Source: Pelodera strongyloides | Lineage: Eukaryota > Nematoda > Chromadorea > Rhabditida > Rhabditidae | NCBI GenBank assembly: GCA_036852015.1 | Contig: JAANDG010000260.1 | Coordinates: forward strand, 62,001-126,000 | Reading direction: 5' to 3' | DNA: 64,000 nucleotides | Part shown: positions 12,093 through 23,162 of the stretch, in pieces | Position numbering within the stretch: position 1 is the first letter of the stretch | Layout: each line of letters opens with the position of its first letter | The notes under the pieces: generated by a model | What the model saw: the letters and a program-made list of their open reading frames with translations, nothing else | Told to the model about the DNA's origin: nothing | Database searches by the model: none | Made by a program: the position numbers and the translations under genes

Positions 12093-15000
12093 GTCATAGG
12101 CAATAGGTTTCTTGATGATATGTTCGGAATAGAACATTCTACCACTTGAGTGCGTATGCTTAGAGAAAGTTGGGTTGGGGATCTAAAATCTATATCTAAA
12201 TATAATATTCCTCTCTATTGTCTTCAGAAGCGCGCTGTGCCTCCACAACAGAAGTGGAATCAGATCCGTGGTTTGCTGGCAGAACTGAATCTGGAAACAC
12301 CCTGGTGGAACGACTGCCCCACTTATGGAGAGGTTGGAGTTTGTTTTCTAGATTGATTTTGTACTTGGACTTGGAGTTGGTCACAAACTGCGACTATGCG
12401 ACCAGAATACTAGAACAATACACAATACTAGAAGTTATTCACAAAACAGTCTCATTCACTGATTAATTTAGTATGGAGTTGTGATTCAAACTAACGGTTC
12501 TTATTTATTTAACCTCATTTAAGATTCGGTGTACGACTGGCTTCCCGTCCGATCGAGGTCGAAGGCTTTAGGAGGCCAGCGCCCAAGCTCTCGTATGCCA
12601 GAAACATTACTGTCGTTGTGGACCACGAGAAGGTAAGCGCTGCGGTTTGCGGGGCGGGGCGACATCGTTACCTACGTTCCTTGTAGACTTCTAGTTGCTT
12701 TGAGTGTTAAAGATGGGAGTGGAATCAAAATGTCCGTGTGCTTTGTTAATGGTTTTGTCAGGCAATTTTTTACAGATATGTTTATTGGGTCCACTAGTAG
12801 TGCCTTTCCTTACCTTACTTTACACCTTGCCTTACCAGTAATATGATATTTGGATACCTATTGTAATCGTACTGTTTCAAGGCGTCGTGGAGAAGCGGTA
12901 GTGCCCAGTTCAAGTACGGTGGACGGGTTGGCCGTTTGTTGGTCACTTATGAGAACCAGGCAAATCAAGCTAGCCAGGGCCGGAACAACAACTACCGTGG
13001 CAACTTTAGAGATAATGGAAGAGGAGGTGGAGGAGTGCCGCCTAGTGAAATGGTTTGTTGTTTCTTGTTTCTTGCACATTTTGTTTGTTTTTGTTTTTGT
13101 TTGCTTGCTTGCTTATGCGTATTCGACCATTTGACGGGTTGTTGCGAGACAATTAGTGATCGTGAGTGGTGCCGGTTAGTCGATCAGCCCCAAACTTATA
13201 CATATGTTTCCGGTACAGGGGTACAGGTTGGAGCATGAAAACACGCACGAACACCTCCCGATGATGGGTTTTGACCACCTCCGGAACCAATTCGAAATTA
13301 ATACATTTGACCGAAACATGTTGTTTTATTAAAACGGTATATCGCTAAGCTAAAGAAGCCACCTCCAACCACCTCCATTTACGCACGGCTGTCTCGTAGC
13401 GTATATCAATGGTTCTATTGCAGCAAAAATGTCAATTCGGAATCTTTATGTATCTTTTTCAGGCTCGCCAGTTTTTGGACAGTCTTGTCTCTGTTTGTCG
13501 TCAAAAGGGTATTGAGATTGGAGAGGTTTGTTTTTTGTTTCTTTTTTTGCTGTCATGATTGGGGTTGGTTGGTTGGTTCTTTCATAAATCTGAGAATTGG
13601 TATCTACGGCTACGTCTCGCTGATTCGTGTGATCACTGTTCTCCCTCCCACATTCTGCGCAATACGTTTTCCATTGCATTCAGATTCAGGTTCTACCGCC
13701 ACGCGAAATCAATCTAGAAAGGGAGTTCAACAAGCCGAGTGGAAATAATGTCGACAACGATAGAGTATTTGAGATGGTAGGAAGATGCTTGCTTTCTTTT
13801 TGGCCTTGTTATCTGCTATCTGGGCGTGAGACGAAATGGTACCTGGCTGCTTGGGGGAGCGTTGCTTTCGGGCGTTCCCCTGCAGACTTTCCTGTGGATT
13901 CTCGCGTTTTCTGATTCTCTACCCTAAGACTAAGTGGCACCATTTCCGTGAATTTTATCTATGAAATGGTGTACCTTGTTTTGTTTTGTCGTCTATTTAT
14001 CTAATATCCGTTTAGTTTGCTAAGGAAACTCGCAACGATGATCGTGTGCCCATTCTCCTGTATTTGGACTCTTTCAACAACAAAAAGTCGCACGGTGCGT
14101 TTCAATTGCTGCTCGTTTATTTGCCTTGCGATTTAGTTTTTGACTATTTGACGAAGGAAGATTTCCAGCTTTGCTTCGTTTCAAGCCGAGCTTTGTTTCT
14201 TTTTGCCTGAACTGGAGTTGGTGTAATTGAGTTTCGTTTCATAGTCCCACGATATGATAGCTTCTTTTCAGGACTGCTGAAGGTTCTCGAAGCAAAATAT
14301 CAGCTTCGGACGCAGCACGTGACAACAGAGGTGGGATATTTCATATTTTCAATTTTGTTTGTCCTTCCACCTCATATATCTCTCTTTCTCTTTCAGAACC
14401 TGTATGTCTATTTTTCTTTCTCTCTTTTTTCCTTTGTTAGGGTATTGAATGTCTCTTCAGGAAGTCGCAGGACGTTTTGGTTTTGTTACTGTTTATATTT
14501 TAAATGTATTCTTGTTTTGGTCCCACCTCCCCTGCATACTCTTGATTATTGTAGGTACTTGCGCGAGCCAGGGGCAGTAATTCGACCACGATGGAGAACA
14601 TTGTGTTGAAGTTTAATATGAAGATAGGCGGGCTCAACTATGAAGTCATTCCCGAGCAGTTTGCGTGAGTTTCTTTTTTACTAAACAATAACTTTCTTCT
14701 GTGAGCGATTATACTCACCAATCATCCTCAATTATCATGTCTCACAAAATAAATAACAATCTAGCAAGTGGGCGGCGCTATTGTCAGTCTGTGACATAAA
14801 ACAAGTTTCCATTGACATTGACAAACTTCATCACATAACAATGTCCACCTGTTAATGAATCATGGGAGCTAATGCTTGCTAACTGATAAATCTACATCAC
14901 TTCACTGACCTGATGTTCACTGTATTTTGTTATCCGTAATCGTTGCCTTAGTTATGGGTTATGCCTTTCAGCTCGATGGAGAAGTGGTTGACCGAAGAGA

Positions 15001-17817
15001 CGATGATCATTGGATATGATGTGGCCCATCCGACCGGACTGATCTCGGCGGCGACGGCGCTCGCTTCTGGAGGATTCCGTGGTGACAACCCGTCGGTGGT
15101 TGGAGTGAGTAGTGTTTTAGTACTTGGGATCATTGTTGGCGTTAGGGCATAGTGATGTGTGAACTCAGTCGGTTCGACGACCGTTCCCAGATACTAGACC
15201 GTTTCCGGATACTATCAGAACAAGTTTATACATTTGCGTTTTTTCTTTTCGTGTGTTAGTGCATTTTGGGTTGGACCATATCCCCTTTTGCACGCGATTT
15301 AAGCCCTTTCAAAGAACTTGATAGCTTTATTTATAGGAAAGTATGTATATTCTAATTCTACCAGACTCCCGCCCCCGATAACATCGCGTTTATTTGTTCT
15401 GTTCCAGTTCTCCGCCAATTGTGCTGCGAATCCGGGCATGTTCATTGGTGATTATCATTATCAAACGGCACTCAAGGAACAGGTGGGCGCTTTGTTTGTT
15501 TTATCTAACTTCTAGACTTGCGATTCTAGAAATCGCATCGCAAGATGCAGGCCTTCATGTCGTAGTTGCGACCTGCGCTGTTGCCGAGCCAACATCTGAT
15601 ATAACGGTCTTCAAGGTATTCAAGGTATTCTTCTTGACTGTTGACCCATCTCAGCATCTGGTTTTTGAGTTTGGATATTCGTTGAACGTGGAATTATATA
15701 GAACCTAGAACCCAAAATATGCTTTTCAGGTTTCCCGTGAGGTTCTCATCTGCCGCATGAAATGGATGCTCGGTCTCTACATGAAGAATAGAGGAAAATT
15801 GCCCGAGAATGTGTTCGTGTTGAGAGATGGTGTATCGGAGGGTTTCTACGAAAGGGTATGGCTTTGATAGATATCTGAATAGCATACTGTGTTTATTTCC
15901 ATTAATGGAGAAGACAACTCGATCTACTATTATGCAGACACCTTCGTGATTCGATGTTGTTCAATACACAATACACTGGCCAGTACTGCGGCACTTTTGA
16001 GGAACAGACTCCTGGACTTGTGTATATTATACGTTTTCCAAACCTTGTGCATTGTGTATACTTTTCAGGTGGTCAAGGAAGAGCTCTTTGACTTGCGCAC
16101 GGCATGCGATGAGTTCAAGAACGGATATGACCCAAAGTTTGTAGTGGTCGTCGCTACCAAGCGACACAACAAGCGGTAAGTTGATTGAGATTCCTTTTAT
16201 TAGTGTTTTAGATTATTTTATTTTTGTGGGATCTGAAAGTTTTTGATAAACGTTGCCGCGACATTGTTATCGTATTTGATTTTTAGAATATGTCGGTGTT
16301 GTTTATGGCTTTCATCTAGATTCTTCGAAGGAACTGAAGAGCGAGTGCGTAACCCATTGCCGATGACTGTGGTGGACACTACGGTGGTGAGCTCGGAGAT
16401 CACGGAGATGTTCATTCAGAGTCATAGACCGCTTCAGGTAGTTATCACACTTCTAGCCCTGTTTTGGTTTCTTGCCAGGGGGTTTCTTGAACAATTTCCG
16501 ACCTTGGACTGCCTAGCCCTAGTTACTAGTTTGTCGCATAGTTTGTTGAAAAATGGAAGAGCGGGTGCGTATCACTACACCTCTGTTTATGTTAGAGATG
16601 AAACATATCAACCAGCAGAAGTTTTATTTTCACAAAGAATACTATTTTTGGTTAATTTGCAGTTTATCAGGGCATGATACATTGTTGGATTGCGAACCAT
16701 TCAAACATTTAGGGAACGGCAAAACCGACTGCATATCAATTACTTCACACTGATATCGAGACGATCACATCCGACCTTATACAGGCTTTCGTGCTAGGAC
16801 TTTGCTTCCAGCATCAGGTGATACTTTGGTTTCGTACCTATTTTTGTAACATTTAAAGCGAAATACCGGCCGGTTTTTGAAACACATCGAGTATACCGGC
16901 ATTAGTACGCAGCTTATGCAAACGATCATAAATTAGAATAAAAAATCGGGCTAAATTCGAGTAAATTAGCATAAATACGTAAGAATTCAGATAGCCACGT
17001 TGCATTTCAAAAACCGGCCTGTGTTTCGCTTTAAATGAATTTGCGCTTTTCAAATTAGCCACTCGTATTTGAGGACGATTGAGTCCAATCCAAAGTGTTC
17101 AGTATTAAACTTAGGACACAGTATTAAACTTAGGACAACGATTAACATTACCCCTGTGTCAATAAGTTAGTTACAAATTCACAAATCGTTTCCCATAGCC
17201 TAAGCCTACTCGATCCTTGATCTTGATGTTCTAAGCGTGGTAAGGGCACGAAGTATCTGCTTGAATAAGTAGTGTTCGTTTCTTTGCACCTGAAATAGTT
17301 TTTTTTTATCCTTTCTTCTTCTAGATCTGCTCTTCGCCGATCAGCATTCCCGAGCCGATCTACCAGGCGGACGAATGGGCTAAGAGAGGAGCCAATGTCT
17401 TCGCCACCTTTAGGTAACGTCTTTTTGTTTACACATCTGAATCTGATCTTACCGCTAGTCTGGTTTTTGGAAAGATGATATTGTAAGTAGACTGGTCAAT
17501 GTGTGGGCTGTAGACGTAGACTGACGCACGCGATTATTAAATGGGGGCGTTTCGAATTCCGAGAAGAATTGGGTTGGTTTTATCTTTATTTTAACGCCAT
17601 TAGTACAAAACCACTTATTCTTATTATTATATTATATTACATTGTGTATTGTTGCAGAGACTACAAGGGTCTCCCACGATTTGATGCTCAGCCGTCTGGT
17701 GCTATCCCGGGTGGAAGACGTCCCAATCGGGACTCGGGGCCCGTTGATTGGGAAAAGATGACCCAGCTGCTCTCTTACATGGGAAAGCGATTGGAGGGAA
17801 TCCGAATCAACGCCTGA
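6135..17817 (+). CDS. Argonaute protein, short isoform (N, PAZ, MID and PIWI domains)
   Basis: Twenty-nine exons give about 1,212 residues of a small-RNA-guided Argonaute. The first exon, 6135-6609, starts at an ATG preceded by an in-frame stop and encodes an Arg/Pro/Ala-rich segment. Exons at 7703-9653 carry the N domain (LQTNQFLVEM, YRYDIDASM). PAZ lies at 9948-11076 (SGTFYKSQSLMDA). The linker and MID lie at 11555-14664 (FYHPIELLKVAEHQRV). PIWI lies at 14972-17817, with first catalytic Asp in GYDVAHPTG (exon 14972-15104) and second in LRDGVSEGFY (15730-15855). The fourth position, normally His, is Ala in GTAKPTAYQL (16713-16817). The protein ends in RINA, with a terminal Ala as is common in Argonautes. 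It belongs to the nematode-expanded WAGO/CSR-1-like group by motif style; the exact clade is not settled. The join between exons 12228-12332 and 12524-12632 is out of frame by one base with canonical sites. Confidence 0.9.
8911..9075. repeat. Intronic repeat, copy 1 of 2
   Basis: Shares with 13235-13388 the words ACGCACGAAC, ATGKTGTTTTATTAAAA, ACGGTATATC and CCACCTCCA...TTACGCACGG in the same order. It lies in an Argonaute intron and ends in CGCACG inverted to its start, so it may be a short non-autonomous element. Confidence 0.75.
12021..12090. repeat. CT microsatellite
   Basis: Nearly perfect run of CT dinucleotides in an Argonaute intron. Confidence 0.95.
13235..13388. repeat. Intronic repeat, copy 2 of 2
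   Basis: Second copy of the element at 8911-9075, in another intron of the same Argonaute gene; it has an extra CACCTCC unit near each end. Confidence 0.75.
16852..17035. mobile_element. MITE-like element, family 1, copy a
   Basis: About 184 bp inside an Argonaute intron, flanked by TTTAAA. Left end AAAGCGAAATACCGGCCGGT and right end complement (GTGTTTCGCTTTAAA) form inverted repeats including TTTTTGAAA / TTTCAAAAA. Inner words shared with copies at 52711 and 61541. Confidence 0.88.
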
Positions 17818-19376
17818 GTTACTATTGATTGTTTTTTTTCTTTCTTTTCTGAAAATGATACATTCTGGGCATGATTCACGTACGTAAGGCTATGCTAAGC
17901 TTGGTGTCCTCAATATGAACGTAAACCAACCTTGACTGGAGGCGTATCTTGCTCCCATGATTTTAAGCACTGATTTATGCCCAGAGAATGAGTAGTTAGT
18001 TTTTCATGCTTCAGTCACTGTATTGTTTCTGAGAACCTATTTTATCATTCTACTTGAAAGGGAAAGTAAGTATTTGATTGATGTTTTTTTAGCCATTTTC
18101 AATGTATTATAAAGTACCTGTAGCTGCCTGTTATGTGTTAACTGAGGGGTTCTTTTGAAGTAACTTTCTGCAAATAAGAATTCCTTTTCTCAAGCTTAAC
18201 GGAATTTTGTACACCTGTAATGAAGTTGTATCTATGCTAATCTCCACTATATTGACCTCATTTACTATCTGTTGCAATCAAACGTAGATACTTATACTAT
18301 ATGACGATCTCTATTTTTTTTATTGAATCTAGCATATGTACATTTGTAGAAATGGGTTTATTCTTAACTGAATGGGTAAAATGCGGACCAATAGTAAAAC
18401 GATGACGCGGCCAGCTTATCGTTGCGCTGATTTGAAAGTTACTGGCCACGCATATTTACCTACTATCCTATCACGTAAGTCGCTTGCGGCGCTTCTTTTT
18501 CGCTTCGACATTTGGAATTAGCGTCTTACTTCTTACTGTAATAAATATAGCATTTAACTTTTTCCTAGGAAATGTTTTTATGCGAATAGTCACGAATGAT
18601 ACTGTGTTAAATGGGATCTTATGTGTTTGGGTTTCTTAATGCTTATTGTATATTTTCTTCCTAGACTTTGTTTTGTTGAAGTGTGGTTCAATGTATTATT
18701 TGCACGATGATCTTTTTGATATTTCTTTTTATTTCACCCGTATACTGCTTCTTCTTATTGCTTTTTAGACTATTAGTTTTGTCTTTTATTTGTATTTGGT
18801 TTGGATGTACTGTAATAAATGTTTACGTTATTACTGTATCTTATGATTTATCCGCAAGGGTTGTCATGTGTGCGACTCGAGTAACAACGTTTATTAGGGA
18901 GAGAATTGAAGTAGGTTTACGGTCATTGTACAAATAGGATTTAAGATGGATTTAGGACATAAAATGCTGTGGGGTTGCTTATCATACAACTAGGACTATA
19001 GAAGGCGAAAAAAATGGGAAAGAACAATTTACTTCACAAACTCAGGCATTTTTAAGTTAGATAGTTAATCGAAGAACTACAATGGAGGGAACCAGGGAAT
19101 TACTCAGAGTTACAGGGACCAGGGAGCTCAAAACTCTGGAGGATACGCTAATTGGGTATGTGATCTTTAAAACAAGGAAGAAACGGTTGGGTGTTCCAAC
19201 TAGTAGCTAGGCTTCTCCATGAGCTAGGGCTAGATGCTCCATACGCCCTAGGTTAGTTCTAATTCAGGAATGTGCCGTTTAAGTAATTTGCCTTAGGTTC
19301 GTTCTAAATTAAATCAGGGAGGTGGCGTTTAGGTAACTTGCCTAGATATGTGCGCGGCTGGAATAATATTAACAAA
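17818..19376. other. Interval between convergent Argonaute and membrane-protein genes
   Basis: This interval holds the 3' flank of the Argonaute and the tail-to-tail junction with the minus-strand gene ending at 19377. It is AT-rich and I see no convincing gene. A short exon-like Gln/Gly-rich stretch near 19075-19154 ends at a GTATGT donor but has no partner exon. Confidence 0.5.
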
Positions 19377-22300
19377 TCACCACTTCTTCCCTGTGAATGG
19401 TCGCCTAAACTTGTCTGGAATTTGCCCTCCGTACATAAAGTTTCCAATGGTTTCTTCGACTTTATTCGTCACTGCTGATAGCGCTGTAGTCATGGCGGTA
19501 GGAATTCCAAACCCTCGGTTCCATCCTTGTTCGTTGTTTTGTGAACCTGTGACGAAACATGGTCTCTGTAGCGTGGCGGTGCCACAGTTGTGACTTGATG
19601 TGGGTACCTGCGGGTGGTACGTCTGTAGCGTTGGTATGTGCCTTTGTGTCAGTGATGGTGAATCCGGGCATGGGGGCTGATCCTCTGGTATTTGAAGAGT
19701 TAACGGTACAGTTGTGGTGACTCCGGTTGCCGAAGTGCTAAGGGTTGAAGCGGTGTGATAACTTGGCAGAGTTCCAAAATCGTTGTTTGTGTAGTACGGA
19801 GGAGGGGGAGAAGGTGCTGGAGGGTGGTTCGGATTTCCTGAATCGAACAGGACTGGGTAGATATTGGATTGATAGTTTGCAGCCTGTAGGGCTTCTGGGT
19901 CGAGTCTGTAGTCTGTGGGCGTAGTTTGTGCGTTCGGTGGTGCGGTGGGAGCGATGGACTGATGTGTTTGACGTGGGTTGTTGGACTGCGCTTGATTGGT
20001 TAGTTGATTACCGCATGAACAGCAGGTTGGCTCCATTCCGGAAGGTTGTATATTGTAGTTTGTAGTATTGGTTACGGTATTTGAAATGATGTAATTGGTG
20101 GAGGTCGTGGAGGAAAATTGTCCTTGGACCGGATATCCAGGGTACTGTAATTGCTTGCAATTGGCACACGATTCATCATTGAGACCAGAGCAGACGGAAG
20201 CGCACTGAAACAGTGAAATTAAGAAGTTTGAGTTGAGGGTCAACGCATTTTCTTTGAATTGCTCTCACTTGTCGACCTACTGTAATTCGCTTTCATGACA
20301 TGAGCGTTCTACTTATAGGGCATCTCCCCCTCCCTTCGCCTCTCTCTCTATTTCTTTCTCCCTTTCTCCTCTATCTCTTTTCTCTCTTATCTTCTCTCTT
20401 TTCTCTACTTCCTCTCTCCCTCCGCTTCTCTCAGGATATATATGGTTCGTCTAGTCTTATCTCTTGTCCAACCAAAGAAAACTGTATGCCAATCAGAATC
20501 CTATCCTTACCCTTGGATGTCGACGTATCATGCTTAGGAGACTGAGACGGAATTGGGGAATCCATACAATGGCATTGAGAAGGAATAGAATGTGGAAGAG
20601 GGTGTGATAGTTGACGTACTAAATTATGGAATATTATGAGCTTGATAACGCATCCCTCTAACAGAATCGCTCTAACGCATTAGCTCCTAAGCTAGGTTTC
20701 ACAAGATGTCTTCCCTTACTGTGTTCCAACGTTTTATTACCAAGTTTGCTTATTAGAATTCTTTATATTTTGCGGGTGCTGTGACAATAAGCAGTATACA
20801 GCATAGCAAAGCGGGCCTTCCACGTATATGAGGATAGGATGCGAAGTAAAGCGAGAATCTTATTAGAGAAGCGGTGTTGGTAAACTTTAGAGTACGAAAG
20901 CTTCTTACCGTATAGTAATCGTCATCAATGTCCACATCCAATAGATCTTTCTTATTCCACTTTGAATAGTCAAATCTCGATGTGCGGTAGTTGAAAAGGA
21001 GCGACCAAGCAAGAGTCGTGTTGATTAGACGAGTAGCGCTTAGCACTGAAATAATGTGTCGTAATTGCCTTCAAAGACCGTTGATCTTCAGATGCGCGCA
21101 AAATTTTACTATTATGGCACACCCGCATAACTGTGGCGCACATAAGGCGCACTTGCCGTAACCGCTGCAGAAAATGCGCCACAAATGCGCCTTGTATATC
21201 TACTCACCCCTTCTTGTCTGCCTAATCAGCTATTGGATTTGTATTGCCGAGTTGTAAGTACATAGATGTATTCAAGCTCCTATATATTGTGACTCGCCTG
21301 CGCTTGGAATTATCGGTATAATCGTAAAGGCTGTAAATAGAGTGATCCATCTCATTTGATGAATTGTCCATTTCATTGCGCACGCGTCCACTATTCCACC
21401 GCACGGTATTCTCGATCGACAGCAAAAACTACGTAACAGGGCCTAAAGAAGTAAATTTATATGACGGCGACATCCGTCACATCAAACCCACGCCAGTAAA
21501 GTGCGGGTATGTACAGCGACAATTTTAAAAGCCACATAGATGGGGATTAAAATCTCTTCTGTCTTACAAGTTACAAGTAGTCTCATGTAGAAGTCTCGCC
21601 AACTTTTTTCAATACCACTGCCCATATGCGGAACAGGCCACACTTTTTATTGAGCCACCGTTGAATAATTGCCAGAAATAGCTTACCATGAATACAGTAA
21701 GAACGAGTCCGAATGCCAGTGAGAGTGTCATGTAATGCAGGAGGAAGATGAGAAACGAGTGTATGGGACGAGGGTCCTTATTGTAGACGAGACCCAGGTG
21801 GGCAAAGGTGGCCAGAGAGACGCAGACGACGAATACACTGGGGAGCAGATTTCTGAATATAGATATACGCAATAGTCAAGGAGAGAGTATTGTTTTAGCC
21901 TAGAAGTTGAACTACATTACTTTTGGAGTTCAGATTTGAACACTGCATTTTCATGAGAAATGCGGGATAAGCAAGACTGTAGCGCAGTGTCGTGCTGAGT
22001 GTGGACATATAATAGTTGACTATGCCTAATATGGGTCCGTTAGTTTTCTTGTGTACGCTTCTGTGAAGGGACGAACGCACTCGTAAAAATTACGCCTAAT
22101 TTCGAGCTTTGTACTTGAGCAACCCGATGATATTTATGCAGTACTTGATCGTCGTACCTTCCCAAGATGTACGGCTTGGCATTCTGAATGCTCTTGAATA
22201 GTATGTGGAAGATTATGGTCATGTTGGTGAGGAAGAGAAAATAAGAAGACATCATCATCACGTAGCCAATGTCCTGGAGAATATCCGAGCTGCAAAGTGA

Positions 22301-23162
22301 GTGATTTGATTACGGTTTGAATGATTACTCTGTCAGACGCTGCGCAAACAAATGGCGCAAATTCCGCGCACATATGGCGCACTTGTCGCTCTCTCCCCCG
22401 TTTCGTTTCCTCTCTCTTTCCACCTGTCTCTCTAAAAATCCAAGTTCACCTACATAAACGGGGGGATCCATCTGAGTATCAGGAAAGCGGTCACCCATTC
22501 GTGAATCGTAATTGGGAGTGCGATGTACATTATGGCACAAACTACTTGGTCTTTGCCGGAACGGTGGAAGGCCCACCAGAATAGACAAAGTAGGAGAGCT
22601 GTGCCCAAACGGATGTAGGAAGGGATAAAGGCTGAACAGATTAAAGTGTAAAGCATATAACCGGTTGTAAGGAACAATCAACTATTACGATGGTGTTCTC
22701 GACAAGGAAGCTCTATAGCGAATTGTGCTGATGCCACTGTGATATTGAAACATTAAGAAAAATGCGGTACGAAGAACGAAGAAGGAGTATAATATAGATC
22801 TAACTAGTGAAACAACCAGAGGCCGGTTCCAATAAAATTTACCGCTGGGATAGACATATGCGTCTCCTGTTTAGCGTGCTGCTGTCTCGACTTTCCCTCT
22901 CTGTCTGTCAAAAGCAGAGAAAGCGAGAGATCGCGCTAAACACGAGACGCCTGTAACCTACCCCAGCGGTAAATTTTATTGGAATCGGCCTCAGGTGTCG
23001 CATAGAAAAGCGGTCTCGTTTACTACGTACGGAAACATAGTAGACTTATTATTTTTAATGTTCTAAAATAAAAGGCCGCAGGTAGCGCTTACCCCATTCT
23101 TTGATTCTCGAATGTTTATGCTCGCGGAAATTTATCGCCGCGTAGATATCCAGTACGTCCAT
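19377..23162 (-). CDS. Multi-pass membrane protein with Cys-rich and Pro-rich PPxY tail, unrecognised family (paralog A)
   Basis: Seven exons, read on the minus strand, sum to exactly 515 codons plus stop: 23162-23093, 22631-22460, 22289-22158, 21852-21687, 21442-21400, 21045-20909 and 20204-19377. The protein starts MDVLDIYAAINF. It has about five hydrophobic spans: around IRLGTALLLCLFWWAF, a second ending in ALPITIHEWV, and others around YVMMMSSYFLFLTN, SVFVVCVSLATFAH and FLLHYMTLSLAFGL. Next come a Cys-rich segment (from the 43-nt micro-exon), the motif LLFNYRTSRF and an acidic patch (DVDIDDDYYT). The 275-residue last exon is Cys-rich at its start, then Gln/Asn/Thr/Pro-rich with PPPPYY, a PPxY motif that in other proteins binds WW-domain ubiquitin ligases. 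It shares exon phases, the MDxxDxYA start, a GKD motif and FNYRT with the gene at 25378-28395. Function unknown. The micro-exon is the least certain part. Confidence 0.68.
22819..22993. mobile_element. MITE-like foldback element, family 2, copy a
   Basis: About 175 bp with terminal inverted repeats: the left end reads GGCCGGTTCCAATAAAATTT and the right end is its near-exact complement. Inner sequence is also palindromic and contains CTCTCTC/GAGAGAG-rich arms. Two related copies lie at 38328-38478 and 55371-55513. No coding capacity. Confidence 0.8.

Noticed and set aside
16243..16677. A 144-codon open frame whose later part (GRAGAYHYTSVY) looks like the Argonaute His block
   Set aside because: No acceptor fits the phase, and the true block (GTAKPTAYQL) follows a good TTTAG acceptor at 16712 and continues in frame to LGLCFQHQ.
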